A DNA stretch of 9,188 nt, from the NCBI GenBank assembly GCA_024643595.1, contig JAHEMS010000112.1, positions 1-9,188 of the forward strand, written 5' to 3'. The stretch's first letter is position 1, and each line of letters starts with the position of its first letter. The position numbers and the translations under genes were made by a program. Source of the stretch: Bacteroidota bacterium (lineage in GTDB: Bacteria > Bacteroidota > Bacteroidia > Cytophagales > Cyclobacteriaceae). The notes below the pieces were generated by a model, which was not told the DNA's origin, made no database searches, and was given only the letters and a program-made list of their open reading frames with translations. Below are positions 1-6,539 of this stretch, piece by piece.

Positions 1-123
1 ACGACTGGCATAGGAATGAACAACTATTCCCATCCTGGTTTCATTGACCAACGCAGGTAGTTTGCCGAATGACATGGAAAGTGTTCCCAATACCGTACTT
101 GCAATAAATTCCCTTCTTTGCAT
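1..123 (-). CDS. Tat-signal protein, probable sugar phosphate isomerase/epimerase (5' part only)
   Basis: Only the first 41 codons lie in the window; the gene runs off the left edge. The reading frame is open from ATG at 123 down to position 1. The N-terminus MQRREFIASTVLG carries a twin-arginine motif (RREFI) followed by a short hydrophobic stretch, so export by the Tat system is likely. After the leader comes MGIVVHSYASR (residues 31-41), which resembles the first beta strand of xylose isomerase-like TIM-barrel proteins (sugar phosphate isomerase/epimerase, IolE-like). It starts 15 bases after the stop of the cytochrome lipoprotein gene, so it is probably the third gene of that operon. I see no clear Shine-Dalgarno sequence. 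Existence of the gene is well supported by the frame, the Tat leader and the spacing; the family call rests on about ten residues and is tentative. This family usually acts on sugars or keto-sugars, which fits the oxidoreductase upstream. Confidence 0.65.
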   Translation of the reverse strand, partial: MQRREFIASTVLGTLSMSFGKLPALVNETRMGIVVHSYASR

Positions 124-138
124 ATCGACTACATTAAG

Positions 139-2673
139 TTATTTCTGAACTTCCATTTGCCCAACATATTTTTCCAGTTCACTGACTGTCCATGGTTGTA
201 CACGCCCCTGTGCCCGATTGCGGATAAGACCCACGGTTCTTCTATTGATAGGACCAGCCTGATTGCCCCAGGCATTTCGAATATACATGATAATGTTGGT
301 TATTTTCTCATCGTCCAAGGGTGTGTGTGCCGGCATGACCGGAAGTATTTCAGGCACATCATAACTTTTTCCATTGACCTGAATAAGTCCCTCCATTCCA
401 TGAAGAACAATGAGCGTAAGTCTTCTTTCGTCACCCACCACCCAATCTGATCCAACGAGTGTTGGCGCAAACCGGGTTAACCCTTCACCATCTGTTCCAT
501 GACAGCCCGCACAAGTGGTTAGATAATGCTGTCTGCCTAGTGCTACCTGACGCAATTGATCTTCTGTGAGGCCAGTCGATTTCATAATGGCAGGTGATTT
601 CGCCAGGTGACCGGGCCATTCAAACATGGAAGAAAGAATTTCAAATTCTAAAGAATCAATTATGGGATTGGTATTGGTTATGACTTTTGGTGGCGCAGTA
701 AGTTTAATCGGCTTCACGCCAGATTTATTTCCCTGAATAGTCATTGCATTCAATATTACATTTGACTGCCAAGATGCGTGGCGTTCGTCCAATTGATTCA
801 ATAAAACGGAAAGTTCCTCCGGGTTTCGTTTGCGGATTATAGCCACCGTGAGCATCTCTGTTAGAATCTCGCGTGATGGTTTATAAATTTTCCATTCCGG
901 ATTGGTTTGCTGGTTTTGCAGGAAAGAAAATTCATTATCCTGAAGACTGCTTAATACAGCATCTCGTATGAGCGCTGAGGTATCATAGCGATCCGTGATT
1001 TGGGATAACAACTTGATGGCGGCCACTTGGTTCAAGACCCTTGCTGTAAGTGCCATCTGCAATATTTCTTTTGATGTTGCGTGTTCAAACATCCGGGGAA
1101 GTTCCTGTTGCAGTTTTAGCCTGACTTTTTCATCAGCCATTGCAAATGGTTCGAGAAGTCGTAAGGAAGTTATCCGGATTAGCACATTAGAATCCTGTAA
1201 GGTCCGGAAAAGAAAATCAGGATTATGTGCTTTCAATCCTTCCAATGTCCATAGCGAATGAAAACGACTTAAGTAATTTTTATTATTCAAAGCGGCCTCC
1301 TTTAAAAGCGGAATGGAGCCCGGATCATTTCTTTCGATCAGCAGGCGCTGGGTTACATCGCGTGTCCATCCATTGGAATGCGACAAATTCGTTATCAACG
1401 CCTCAATGGAAGCAGCCGACAACCTATCAGGCTTTGATGGTTTCCAGGTTGTCGGTACGATGCGCCAAATTCTTCCGCAATGCACAGGCTTATCCAGTTT
1501 TCGTGAAAGTGTGGTTTCCTTTAGATAGGGAGTGATGTAAGCTCCATGTTGAATGAGGCCTCTGTACATGTCCGCAATGTATAGCGCACCGTCGGGTCCT
1601 GAGGTTAAAAAGACGGGTCTGAAACGTTCATCCGTTGAAGCTAAAAATTCGATTCCAGGTGAAGGATCATGGGCAGAAATATAAACCCCATTTTCTTTCG
1701 TAACATTTCGCTTGATCAGATTTCCTGAAGGCTCGCATACAAACGCGTTACCATAATAATCATCAGGTAATGTCGTGCCCCGATAGTAATAAGGTGCGCA
1801 TGCTGCCGTGAATTCAATTAAGCGACTTTCTTCATCCAGTGTACCCGGAACGTATCCACGATTAACCGCAAGGTTGGATCGAATCGGGTAAATTCTTCTA
1901 TCGGTGGTGAGGCCGTGATCTATGCCTGTTGTTGTCGTGTGATTTTTGTTTCCGGAAAAATAATCAGGAGGTACAAGGTCAGCATGAAGTTGTGACCAAT
2001 TGTAATTGTAGATAAGCCTTCCTTCATCATCGTGACTCAGGCCCCATTGTCCACGGAATTCAGTGCTATCCCGCTTCCATTCACCATTGACCAAATGATA
2101 GCGTAAACGTGACTTCACGTTATAATACCAATTGTCTATACCACGCCAAAGCCCATTGCCTGAATGTTCGGGTAGTGCTCCGCCAGCATAAGCAGAGTCT
2201 ATTAATATTTTTGTATCGGCACGTAAATCACCATCAACATCTTGAGTCAGCCACAACGCTTCATTCTCGGCCACCAGGGCACCTCCTTTAACAAGCGCTA
2301 ACGCCCTCGGCATGATAAGACTATCCAGATAGATAGTATGCGTTTCCATTTGCCCATCACCATCTTTATCTTCAAGAATGGAAATTCTTCCCGTTTTATC
2401 TTTTTCACCATTCCCTTCAATGTCGGGCATAAAGCCACGCATCTCCACTACCCAAAGTCTTCCATCTTCATCAAACGTGATCACGACAGGATCCTGAATC
2501 ATAGGTTCGGCAGCGACAAGTTCAATTTTCAGACCAGGAGAAATCTGAAACGAAGTTTGCTCCTCCGCTGGCGTTTGTGCCGGTGACGGTCCTTGGTCAG
2601 TATGGCTGGTGCATGCCACCATCGCAAAGTGAATGGTCATTGAAAAATAAATAATCAGTTGTCTGGTCGTCAT
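139..2673 (-). CDS. Propeller-HEAT-cytochrome c lipoprotein (PVC-type heme-binding CxxCH protein)
   Basis: An 844-residue probable lipoprotein that likely transfers electrons outside the cytoplasm. Residues 1-21 form a lipoprotein signal (hydrophobic stretch, then AMVAC with the lipidated Cys at 21). Residues about 44-410 match the membrane-bound dehydrogenase-like beta-propeller domain (TIGR02604 type), with the typical opening ELVAAEP and FDEDGRLWVVEMRG. Two Asp-rich, calcium-loop-like stretches occur at 101-112 (DKDGDG) and 144-154. Residues about 415-700 are helical and HEAT-like. The C-terminal cytochrome c domain has CAGCH at 721-725 and a likely axial Met in PVMPAH near 780. I chose ATG at 2673: it gives the signal peptide, has AGAAGAG four bases upstream, and lies 16 bases after the previous stop. 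A longer frame to 2793 would overlap the upstream gene by about 100 bases and bury the signal. Substrate is unknown; context suggests it serves the neighbouring oxidoreductase. Confidence 0.9.
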   Translation of the reverse strand: MTTRQLIIYFSMTIHFAMVACTSHTDQGPSPAQTPAEEQTSFQISPGLKIELVAAEPMIQDPVVITFDEDGRLWVVEMRGFMPDIEGNGEKDKTGRISILEDKDGDGQMETHTIYLDSLIMPRALALVKGGALVAENEALWLTQDVDGDLRADTKILIDSAYAGGALPEHSGNGLWRGIDNWYYNVKSRLRYHLVNGEWKRDSTEFRGQWGLSHDDEGRLIYNYNWSQLHADLVPPDYFSGNKNHTTTTGIDHGLTTDRRIYPIRSNLAVNRGYVPGTLDEESRLIEFTAACAPYYYRGTTLPDDYYGNAFVCEPSGNLIKRNVTKENGVYISAHDPSPGIEFLASTDERFRPVFLTSGPDGALYIADMYRGLIQHGAYITPYLKETTLSRKLDKPVHCGRIWRIVPTTWKPSKPDRLSAASIEALITNLSHSNGWTRDVTQRLLIERNDPGSIPLLKEAALNNKNYLSRFHSLWTLEGLKAHNPDFLFRTLQDSNVLIRITSLRLLEPFAMADEKVRLKLQQELPRMFEHATSKEILQMALTARVLNQVAAIKLLSQITDRYDTSALIRDAVLSSLQDNEFSFLQNQQTNPEWKIYKPSREILTEMLTVAIIRKRNPEELSVLLNQLDERHASWQSNVILNAMTIQGNKSGVKPIKLTAPPKVITNTNPIIDSLEFEILSSMFEWPGHLAKSPAIMKSTGLTEDQLRQVALGRQHYLTTCAGCHGTDGEGLTRFAPTLVGSDWVVGDERRLTLIVLHGMEGLIQVNGKSYDVPEILPVMPAHTPLDDEKITNIIMYIRNAWGNQAGPINRRTVGLIRNRAQGRVQPWTVSELEKYVGQMEVQK

Positions 2674-2689
2674 TAAACTCTTCTGCAAA

Positions 2690-4063
2690 TTAAATCTTGT
2701 CCGGATGCGGATGAACCCATGGTTGACGGTAGGTACGTTGTAATAAATTATTGGCTTCCTCATCACCCACAATTTGCCTTTTGACAGGATCATAAACTAA
2801 TGGCCGGCCTGTCTTCATTGACATATTTGCCAGGATGCAACTCGCTGTTGAAATATGTCCTTCTTCGATGTCAGCAACCGGACGCCCATTTTCTTCAATT
2901 GCTTTGAGGAAGTCGAGCATATGCAATCTGGTGGCTGGCGCGGCATTCAATTCAATATGATCTTCGGTTACGTCTTCTGGATATTTTTCTTTCTCGTAAA
3001 CAACATCTTTATGAATTGGCTTTTCGTTCTTCGCATCTAAAGGAATAAAATCATATTTCATGGTGCTGGCCCACAGTGTGCCTTTGTCACCATACAACGT
3101 GAATGACCAGGGATATTCCGGATTGTTTGGTGTGCCCCATGAACGATGTTGCCAAACACAGTTGAGTTGATCATATTCAAAAATTGCAGACTGTGTATCC
3201 GCAATAGTAGACTTACCCTCTTTCTGCACATAAATACCACCTGTTGAGGATATTCGTTTTGGCCAGCCAAGCTTAAGCATCCAGCGTACCGTGTCAAACA
3301 TGTGCACACACATGTCGCCCATGATGCCATTACCGTATTCCATAAATGTGCGCCACCACCTGAGGTGAGGTAATCCATCATAAGGACGTAAGGGTGCCGG
3401 GCCCGTCCACATCTCATAATCAAAATAATCCGGGACAGTCTCCACAGGAGGATTACCATTGGCACGCATCGGGAAGTAACAGCACATTTCAACATGTGAT
3501 ATTTTTCCCAGCAGACCAGCCTCAACAATATTTTTCTTCGCGTCGATCAGGTGTGGCGTACTTTTACGCTGTGTACCTACTTGCACCACCCGATTATATT
3601 TTCGGGCGGCAGCCACCATGGCTTCACCTTCCATAACATCAACGCTAATTGGTTTTTGAACATAAACATGTGCGCCCGATTTCACGGCATCAATCATTTG
3701 CAAGGCATGCCAATGATCCGGAGTACCAATCAATACAATATCAGGTTTATTTTCAGTGAGCAATTTTTTGTAATCAGTATAGAGTCGTGGCATCTTGCCT
3801 GACTGCTGTCGCTGCTTTACCAAAGCGGCAGCCGCGTTAAGCATGTTTTTATCAACGTCACACAGCGCGATCACTTCTACCGGCGCTACCTGTATCAGTC
3901 GAAATAAATCATTCTTACCATACCATCCTGTTCCAATCAACGCAACCTTATATGTTTTTTGGGATATGTAATCGTTCATACCATAAAGATCCAACGATGA
4001 AAGGGCCAGCGATGCGGTTGCTCCTTTTATGAATCCTCTACGATTGATATAACTGTTTTTCAT
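2690..4063 (-). CDS. Tat-exported Gfo/Idh/MocA family oxidoreductase
   Basis: A 457-residue NAD(P)-dependent oxidoreductase of the Gfo/Idh/MocA family, probably periplasmic. The leader NRRGFIKGATASLALSSL (7-24) is a Tat signal. The Rossmann fold starts near 38 with the dinucleotide loop GTGWYG (44-49) and an acidic end of strand two at CDVD (68-71). GTPDHWH (113-119) and VQKP (135-138) follow; QKP takes the place of the usual EKP, keeping the catalytic-type Lys137. The second domain has GDMCVHMFD (249-257), the family's conserved region with a likely catalytic His254. Length is normal for exported members. Family members oxidise sugar hydroxyls, often at C3, or act as NAD-dependent glycosidases (GH109 and relatives); I see no GH109-specific signature, so the substrate is open. 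It leads the operon with the cytochrome lipoprotein 16 bases downstream. No Shine-Dalgarno sequence precedes ATG 4063; a candidate promoter lies about 45 bases upstream. Confidence 0.9.
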   Translation of the reverse strand: MKNSYINRRGFIKGATASLALSSLDLYGMNDYISQKTYKVALIGTGWYGKNDLFRLIQVAPVEVIALCDVDKNMLNAAAALVKQRQQSGKMPRLYTDYKKLLTENKPDIVLIGTPDHWHALQMIDAVKSGAHVYVQKPISVDVMEGEAMVAAARKYNRVVQVGTQRKSTPHLIDAKKNIVEAGLLGKISHVEMCCYFPMRANGNPPVETVPDYFDYEMWTGPAPLRPYDGLPHLRWWRTFMEYGNGIMGDMCVHMFDTVRWMLKLGWPKRISSTGGIYVQKEGKSTIADTQSAIFEYDQLNCVWQHRSWGTPNNPEYPWSFTLYGDKGTLWASTMKYDFIPLDAKNEKPIHKDVVYEKEKYPEDVTEDHIELNAAPATRLHMLDFLKAIEENGRPVADIEEGHISTASCILANMSMKTGRPLVYDPVKRQIVGDEEANNLLQRTYRQPWVHPHPDKI

Positions 4064-4107
4064 CAGGCATATGGGTTAATTAAATCGACCATGAGGGTTG
4101 ATCTGTA

Positions 4108-4139
4108 TAAATTTAGTTGGAATAACCCGCCCAGTCAAA
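4108..4139 (-). promoter_or_regulatory. Candidate Bacteroidota promoter for the oxidoreductase-cytochrome operon
   Basis: On the minus strand, TTTG (4139-4136) is followed after 20 bases by TAAATTTA (4115-4108). This matches the Bacteroidota -33/-7 pattern TTTG and TAnnTTTG with one mismatch in the last base. It lies 44 bases upstream of ATG 4063, a normal leader length. The region is AT-rich, so a chance match is possible. Confidence 0.35.
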
Positions 4140-4148
4140 TAGAATGAT

Positions 4149-4364
4149 ATGAAAGACCCCACTAGTCATCAGCGTAAAGACACTAATTCCGAAATTAATA
4201 AACAAATAGGCGATTAACTATTCAACCGGATACGTGATGTGATGAAAGAAGATCAACAGAAAAACTTTGCAGCAACCATGCTGAATTAACATGATGATTA
4301 CTATGAAATTTTAATCACCAGTGAATTGCATAAAGCACTTCAAATAAATAGCTGCAATCGCTAA
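4149..4364 (+). pseudogene. Possible decayed short reading frame with two in-frame TAA stops
   Basis: Reading the plus strand from ATG 4149 gives 22 hydrophilic residues (MKDPTSHQRKDTNSE and on), a TAA at 4215, then 23 sense codons containing RDVMKEDQQKNFAATMLN, a TAA at 4287, then 24 sense codons containing DDYYEILITSELHKALQ, ending at TAA 4362. All three pieces share one frame, and the amino acid mix resembles a soluble small protein. I do not recognise a family. Chance cannot be excluded: 72 codons of AT-rich DNA often hold few stops, and no ribosome binding site is evident. A remnant is therefore only a suggestion. Confidence 0.2.
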
Positions 4365-4376
4365 AGTAGTCGATGT

Positions 4377-5540
4377 CTATTTCTTGATCACCAACTTTTC
4401 CGCTTTTTGCTGTGCCTTTAGTGCCAATTCAGTGGCGAGGAAACAATGTTCTTGTGACATCGCGGACTCGGTTCTGTTTACGACATCATTCACCAGTTGT
4501 TCACCGTAGGGTAAAGGTTGATCGGAACAATCTATATATTTTGTCTCCTTATGATCAACCAAGAAAAGATGACTGCCTCCTTTACGTCCGTCAATGTCTA
4601 TATTCTTACGTATTTCAAAGTAGCCATCCGTACCGAGTATGGTCAGTCGACCATCACCCCAGGTAGCCAGCCCATCAGGAGTAAACCAGTCAACGCGAAC
4701 GTAGCCCGCGCCACCGTTACCACGAACCATGGCATCCCCAAAATCTTCAAACTTTGGATATTGCGGATAGTGCACATTGCCTACTTGTGATGAGACCACC
4801 TCAGCCTGTGTAGATCCGGTAAAAAATAAGAACTGATCGAATTGATGCGCTCCAATATCGCAAATGATCCCTCCGTATTTTGCTTTATCAAAAAACCATT
4901 CAGGGCGAGTTTTAATATTCATGCGGTGTGGCCCCATGCCAATGGTTTGAACAACCTGACCAATGGCACCCGCTTTTACTAATTCGCCTGCTTTTACGGT
5001 TGCTCTGTTTTCCAACCGTTCGCTATACATGATCGAATAAATTTTCTTTGTTTCTTTCTGCACCTTTCTTGCTTCCGCGAGTTGCTCAAGAGTAATAATG
5101 CCAGGCTTATCCACCATAAAATCTTTGCCGTGTTTCATCGCCTGAATACCAACGGGCGCTCTATCGATGGGAATCGATGCGCTAACAATTAACTGAATTG
5201 AATTATCTTCCAATATTTCCTTTTCACTGCGTGCTAACTTTGCTTGTGGATATCGCTTGGTGAATGCAGCAGCGAGATCAGTTTCCTTCGCATAAACGCC
5301 AACCAATTCACCACCACCACGAATAACCGCCTCCACCTGGCTGTAGATATGACCGTGATTAAGTCCAATAACAGAAAAGCGAATTGATGCTTTTGCCTTG
5401 GAATTTATGTTGAATGCTTCAACCGGCTTTTTTAAAATGGGAAATGCGCCATGGCTGTCGGATATGTTCGATACGGCCAGCCCTGCTGCTGTTGTTAAAG
5501 AAATCTTAATGAATTTACGCCTGTTATTTTCTGTCTTCAT
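4377..5540 (-). CDS. Gfo/Idh/MocA family oxidoreductase with Tat-like leader
   Basis: A 387-residue second member of the family, clearly divergent from the one at 2690-4063. The leader NNRRKFIKISLTTAAGLAVS (5-24) looks like a Tat signal. The nucleotide-binding strand starts near 53 (IRFSVIGLNHGH); the loop reads GLNHGH (59-64) in place of GxGxxG, as in some family members with a GHGH-like motif. DKP (144-146) provides the expected Lys145. The second domain has GGIICDIGAHQFDQF (223-237) with a likely catalytic His232. The C-terminal helix is Lys-rich. It sits 54 bases downstream of the TauE-like transporter gene, so the two may be co-transcribed. Upstream of ATG 5540 is AT-rich with no Shine-Dalgarno sequence. 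It is presumably an NAD(P)-dependent dehydrogenase or epimerase-like enzyme acting on a sugar or cyclitol outside the cytoplasm; no substrate can be read from the sequence. Confidence 0.87.
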   Translation of the reverse strand: MKTENNRRKFIKISLTTAAGLAVSNISDSHGAFPILKKPVEAFNINSKAKASIRFSVIGLNHGHIYSQVEAVIRGGGELVGVYAKETDLAAAFTKRYPQAKLARSEKEILEDNSIQLIVSASIPIDRAPVGIQAMKHGKDFMVDKPGIITLEQLAEARKVQKETKKIYSIMYSERLENRATVKAGELVKAGAIGQVVQTIGMGPHRMNIKTRPEWFFDKAKYGGIICDIGAHQFDQFLFFTGSTQAEVVSSQVGNVHYPQYPKFEDFGDAMVRGNGGAGYVRVDWFTPDGLATWGDGRLTILGTDGYFEIRKNIDIDGRKGGSHLFLVDHKETKYIDCSDQPLPYGEQLVNDVVNRTESAMSQEHCFLATELALKAQQKAEKLVIKK

Positions 5541-5556
5541 AATATTTAATTAATGC

Positions 5557-5589
5557 AAAAGTTATTTCTATGACGAAAATTATGCCAAC
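5557..5589 (-). promoter_or_regulatory. Weak candidate promoter before the second oxidoreductase gene
   Basis: On the minus strand GTTG (5589-5586) is followed after 21 bases by TAACTTTT (5564-5557), a one-mismatch match to TAnnTTTG. It would lie only 16 bases before ATG 5540, leaving a very short leader. If real, the oxidoreductase could be expressed without the transporter gene upstream. AT-rich sequence makes this easily a coincidence. Confidence 0.2.
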
Positions 5590-5594
5590 TTCCC

Positions 5595-6464
5595 CTATAC
5601 AATATTTGTGGGTTTCAAAGCTGCACGCAGCATAATTACGGATGTATATATAATTACCCCAATCACCACCCAACGAAGAATATCCATGGGTAGAGACTTC
5701 ACAACAAATGCGGCAATCAATACCGCGAAGACTCCGGTTACCGCGATTGCAAGCGACGCTCTTCTGTTGTAAGCGCCTTCTTTGACAAATTTCCATGAAG
5801 CCATCGGCATCAGTACGGCACAGGAGCCCATCATAATCGGAAAGGCTACTTTAGGAGACATTCCCAAGGCAAACACCAAAGCCATACACGGAGCATAAAG
5901 TCCAATACCCGCGGTCATCAGGGCACCAAGCACAAAGTTTACAGCAACTGCCAATATAAGCTTACTGTCTTCAAGGCCAATCGCTTCACCACCACCTTCT
6001 ATCCAATTCAATTTAGTGGCGACCATAAAACCAGCCGTAATTAATAGAGCAACGCCCATGGTCAGCCTGATTTTCTTCTCAGGTAATCTGGAAACAATTC
6101 CAGCACCCAATACTGCGCCTATCCCAGAAGATACCAGCATCAATATTAGCGTCCAGGGTTCTACTTCCACTATTTGAATAAAAATGATTGCCTGAACAAC
6201 GGTGGGGATGGCATTCGCAACATTAAGTGTTCCTGGAATCAGACGATCCTCTGATTGCCTGGTAAATTTGAATAGGGCCGTTTCTATAGCGAACGATCCA
6301 ATGCCGAGTGTGTCAAAGAAATTGCCGATAAAACCAATAAGCCCCGTTTTTGTCCAACTGTTGTTTTCAAGAGCATGCCGATGTTTCAAGTAATCAAGAA
6401 ACAACACCACACCAATCCATACCGCAAGGATCACGAATACTATCCAAATTATTGTAATCATCAT
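5595..6464 (-). CDS. TauE/SafE family membrane transporter (probable sulfite/organosulfonate-type exporter family)
   Basis: A 289-residue integral membrane protein of the TauE/SafE (formerly DUF81) family. Hydrophobic segments lie near 3-24, 40-60, 81-99, 103-124, 133-150, 168-188, 192-222, 236-256 and 261-282, giving eight or nine membrane spans. The two-fold internal repeat typical of the family shows as GFIGNFFDTLGIGS (44-57) in the first half and GALMTAGIGLYAPC (180-193) with GMSPKVAFPIMMG (201-213) in the second. Characterised members move sulfite, sulfoacetate or other organosulfur anions, but most are uncharacterised and the substrate here is unknown. ATG 6464 is followed at once by a second ATG; GAGGT (6483-6479) stands 14 bases upstream, rather far, so start choice between the two is open. 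The next gene downstream is a Gfo/Idh/MocA oxidoreductase, 54 bases away. The gene is divergent from the serine ammonia-lyase. Confidence 0.88.
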   Translation of the reverse strand: MMITIIWIVFVILAVWIGVVLFLDYLKHRHALENNSWTKTGLIGFIGNFFDTLGIGSFAIETALFKFTRQSEDRLIPGTLNVANAIPTVVQAIIFIQIVEVEPWTLILMLVSSGIGAVLGAGIVSRLPEKKIRLTMGVALLITAGFMVATKLNWIEGGGEAIGLEDSKLILAVAVNFVLGALMTAGIGLYAPCMALVFALGMSPKVAFPIMMGSCAVLMPMASWKFVKEGAYNRRASLAIAVTGVFAVLIAAFVVKSLPMDILRWVVIGVIIYTSVIMLRAALKPTNIV

Positions 6465-6539
6465 TCAATCATTTCATTACCTCACAAAGTATAGCATAAA
6501 TTGATTACCTTAGTCATCCCCATATCAATTATTATACAG
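6465..6539. promoter_or_regulatory. Divergent promoter region between transporter and serine ammonia-lyase genes
   Basis: These 75 bases must hold the start signals for two divergent genes. No clean TTTG / TAnnTTTG pair is present on either strand; the nearest is TATACTTTG on the minus strand (6490-6482), one base too long for the -7 box. A 7-base direct repeat ATTACCT occurs at 6476-6482 and 6504-6510, 28 bases apart, which could be a regulator site but is short enough to be chance. Confidence 0.4.

Larger units (their letters stand above)
4064..4376. other. 313-base intergenic region between the two oxidoreductase genes
   Basis: This stretch separates the stop of the second Gfo/Idh/MocA gene from the start of the first. 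It contains one candidate Bacteroidota-type promoter for the downstream operon (4108-4139) and a plus-strand frame that reads like protein but has two internal TAA stops (4149-4364). I found no convincing terminator for the upstream gene; the only hairpin there is a 4-bp stem, too weak to call. No tRNA-like or riboswitch-like structure is apparent. Confidence 0.6.

Noticed and set aside
2674..2793. N-terminal extension of the cytochrome lipoprotein by 40 residues
   Set aside because: It overlaps the end of the preceding gene by about 100 bases and places 40 unrelated residues before a good lipoprotein signal; ATG 2673 has purine-rich sequence just upstream.
3058..3528. Minus-strand frame overlapping the first oxidoreductase gene
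   Set aside because: It lies wholly within a well-supported gene on the same strand in another frame, with Cys/Met-rich composition typical of an out-of-frame shadow.
4068..4092. Imperfect palindrome around TTAATTAA upstream of the first oxidoreductase gene
   Set aside because: Outer arms match over only about four bases on each side and the core is plain AT-rich sequence; not enough to call an operator.
4351..4364. Small hairpin TAGC/GCTA with T-rich tail after the second oxidoreductase gene
   Set aside because: The stem has only four base pairs, too weak to call a terminator.
6501..6539. TTG start giving 13 extra residues to the serine ammonia-lyase
   Set aside because: The extra residues are hydrophobic and not part of the family; the conserved N-terminus begins at ATG 6540.
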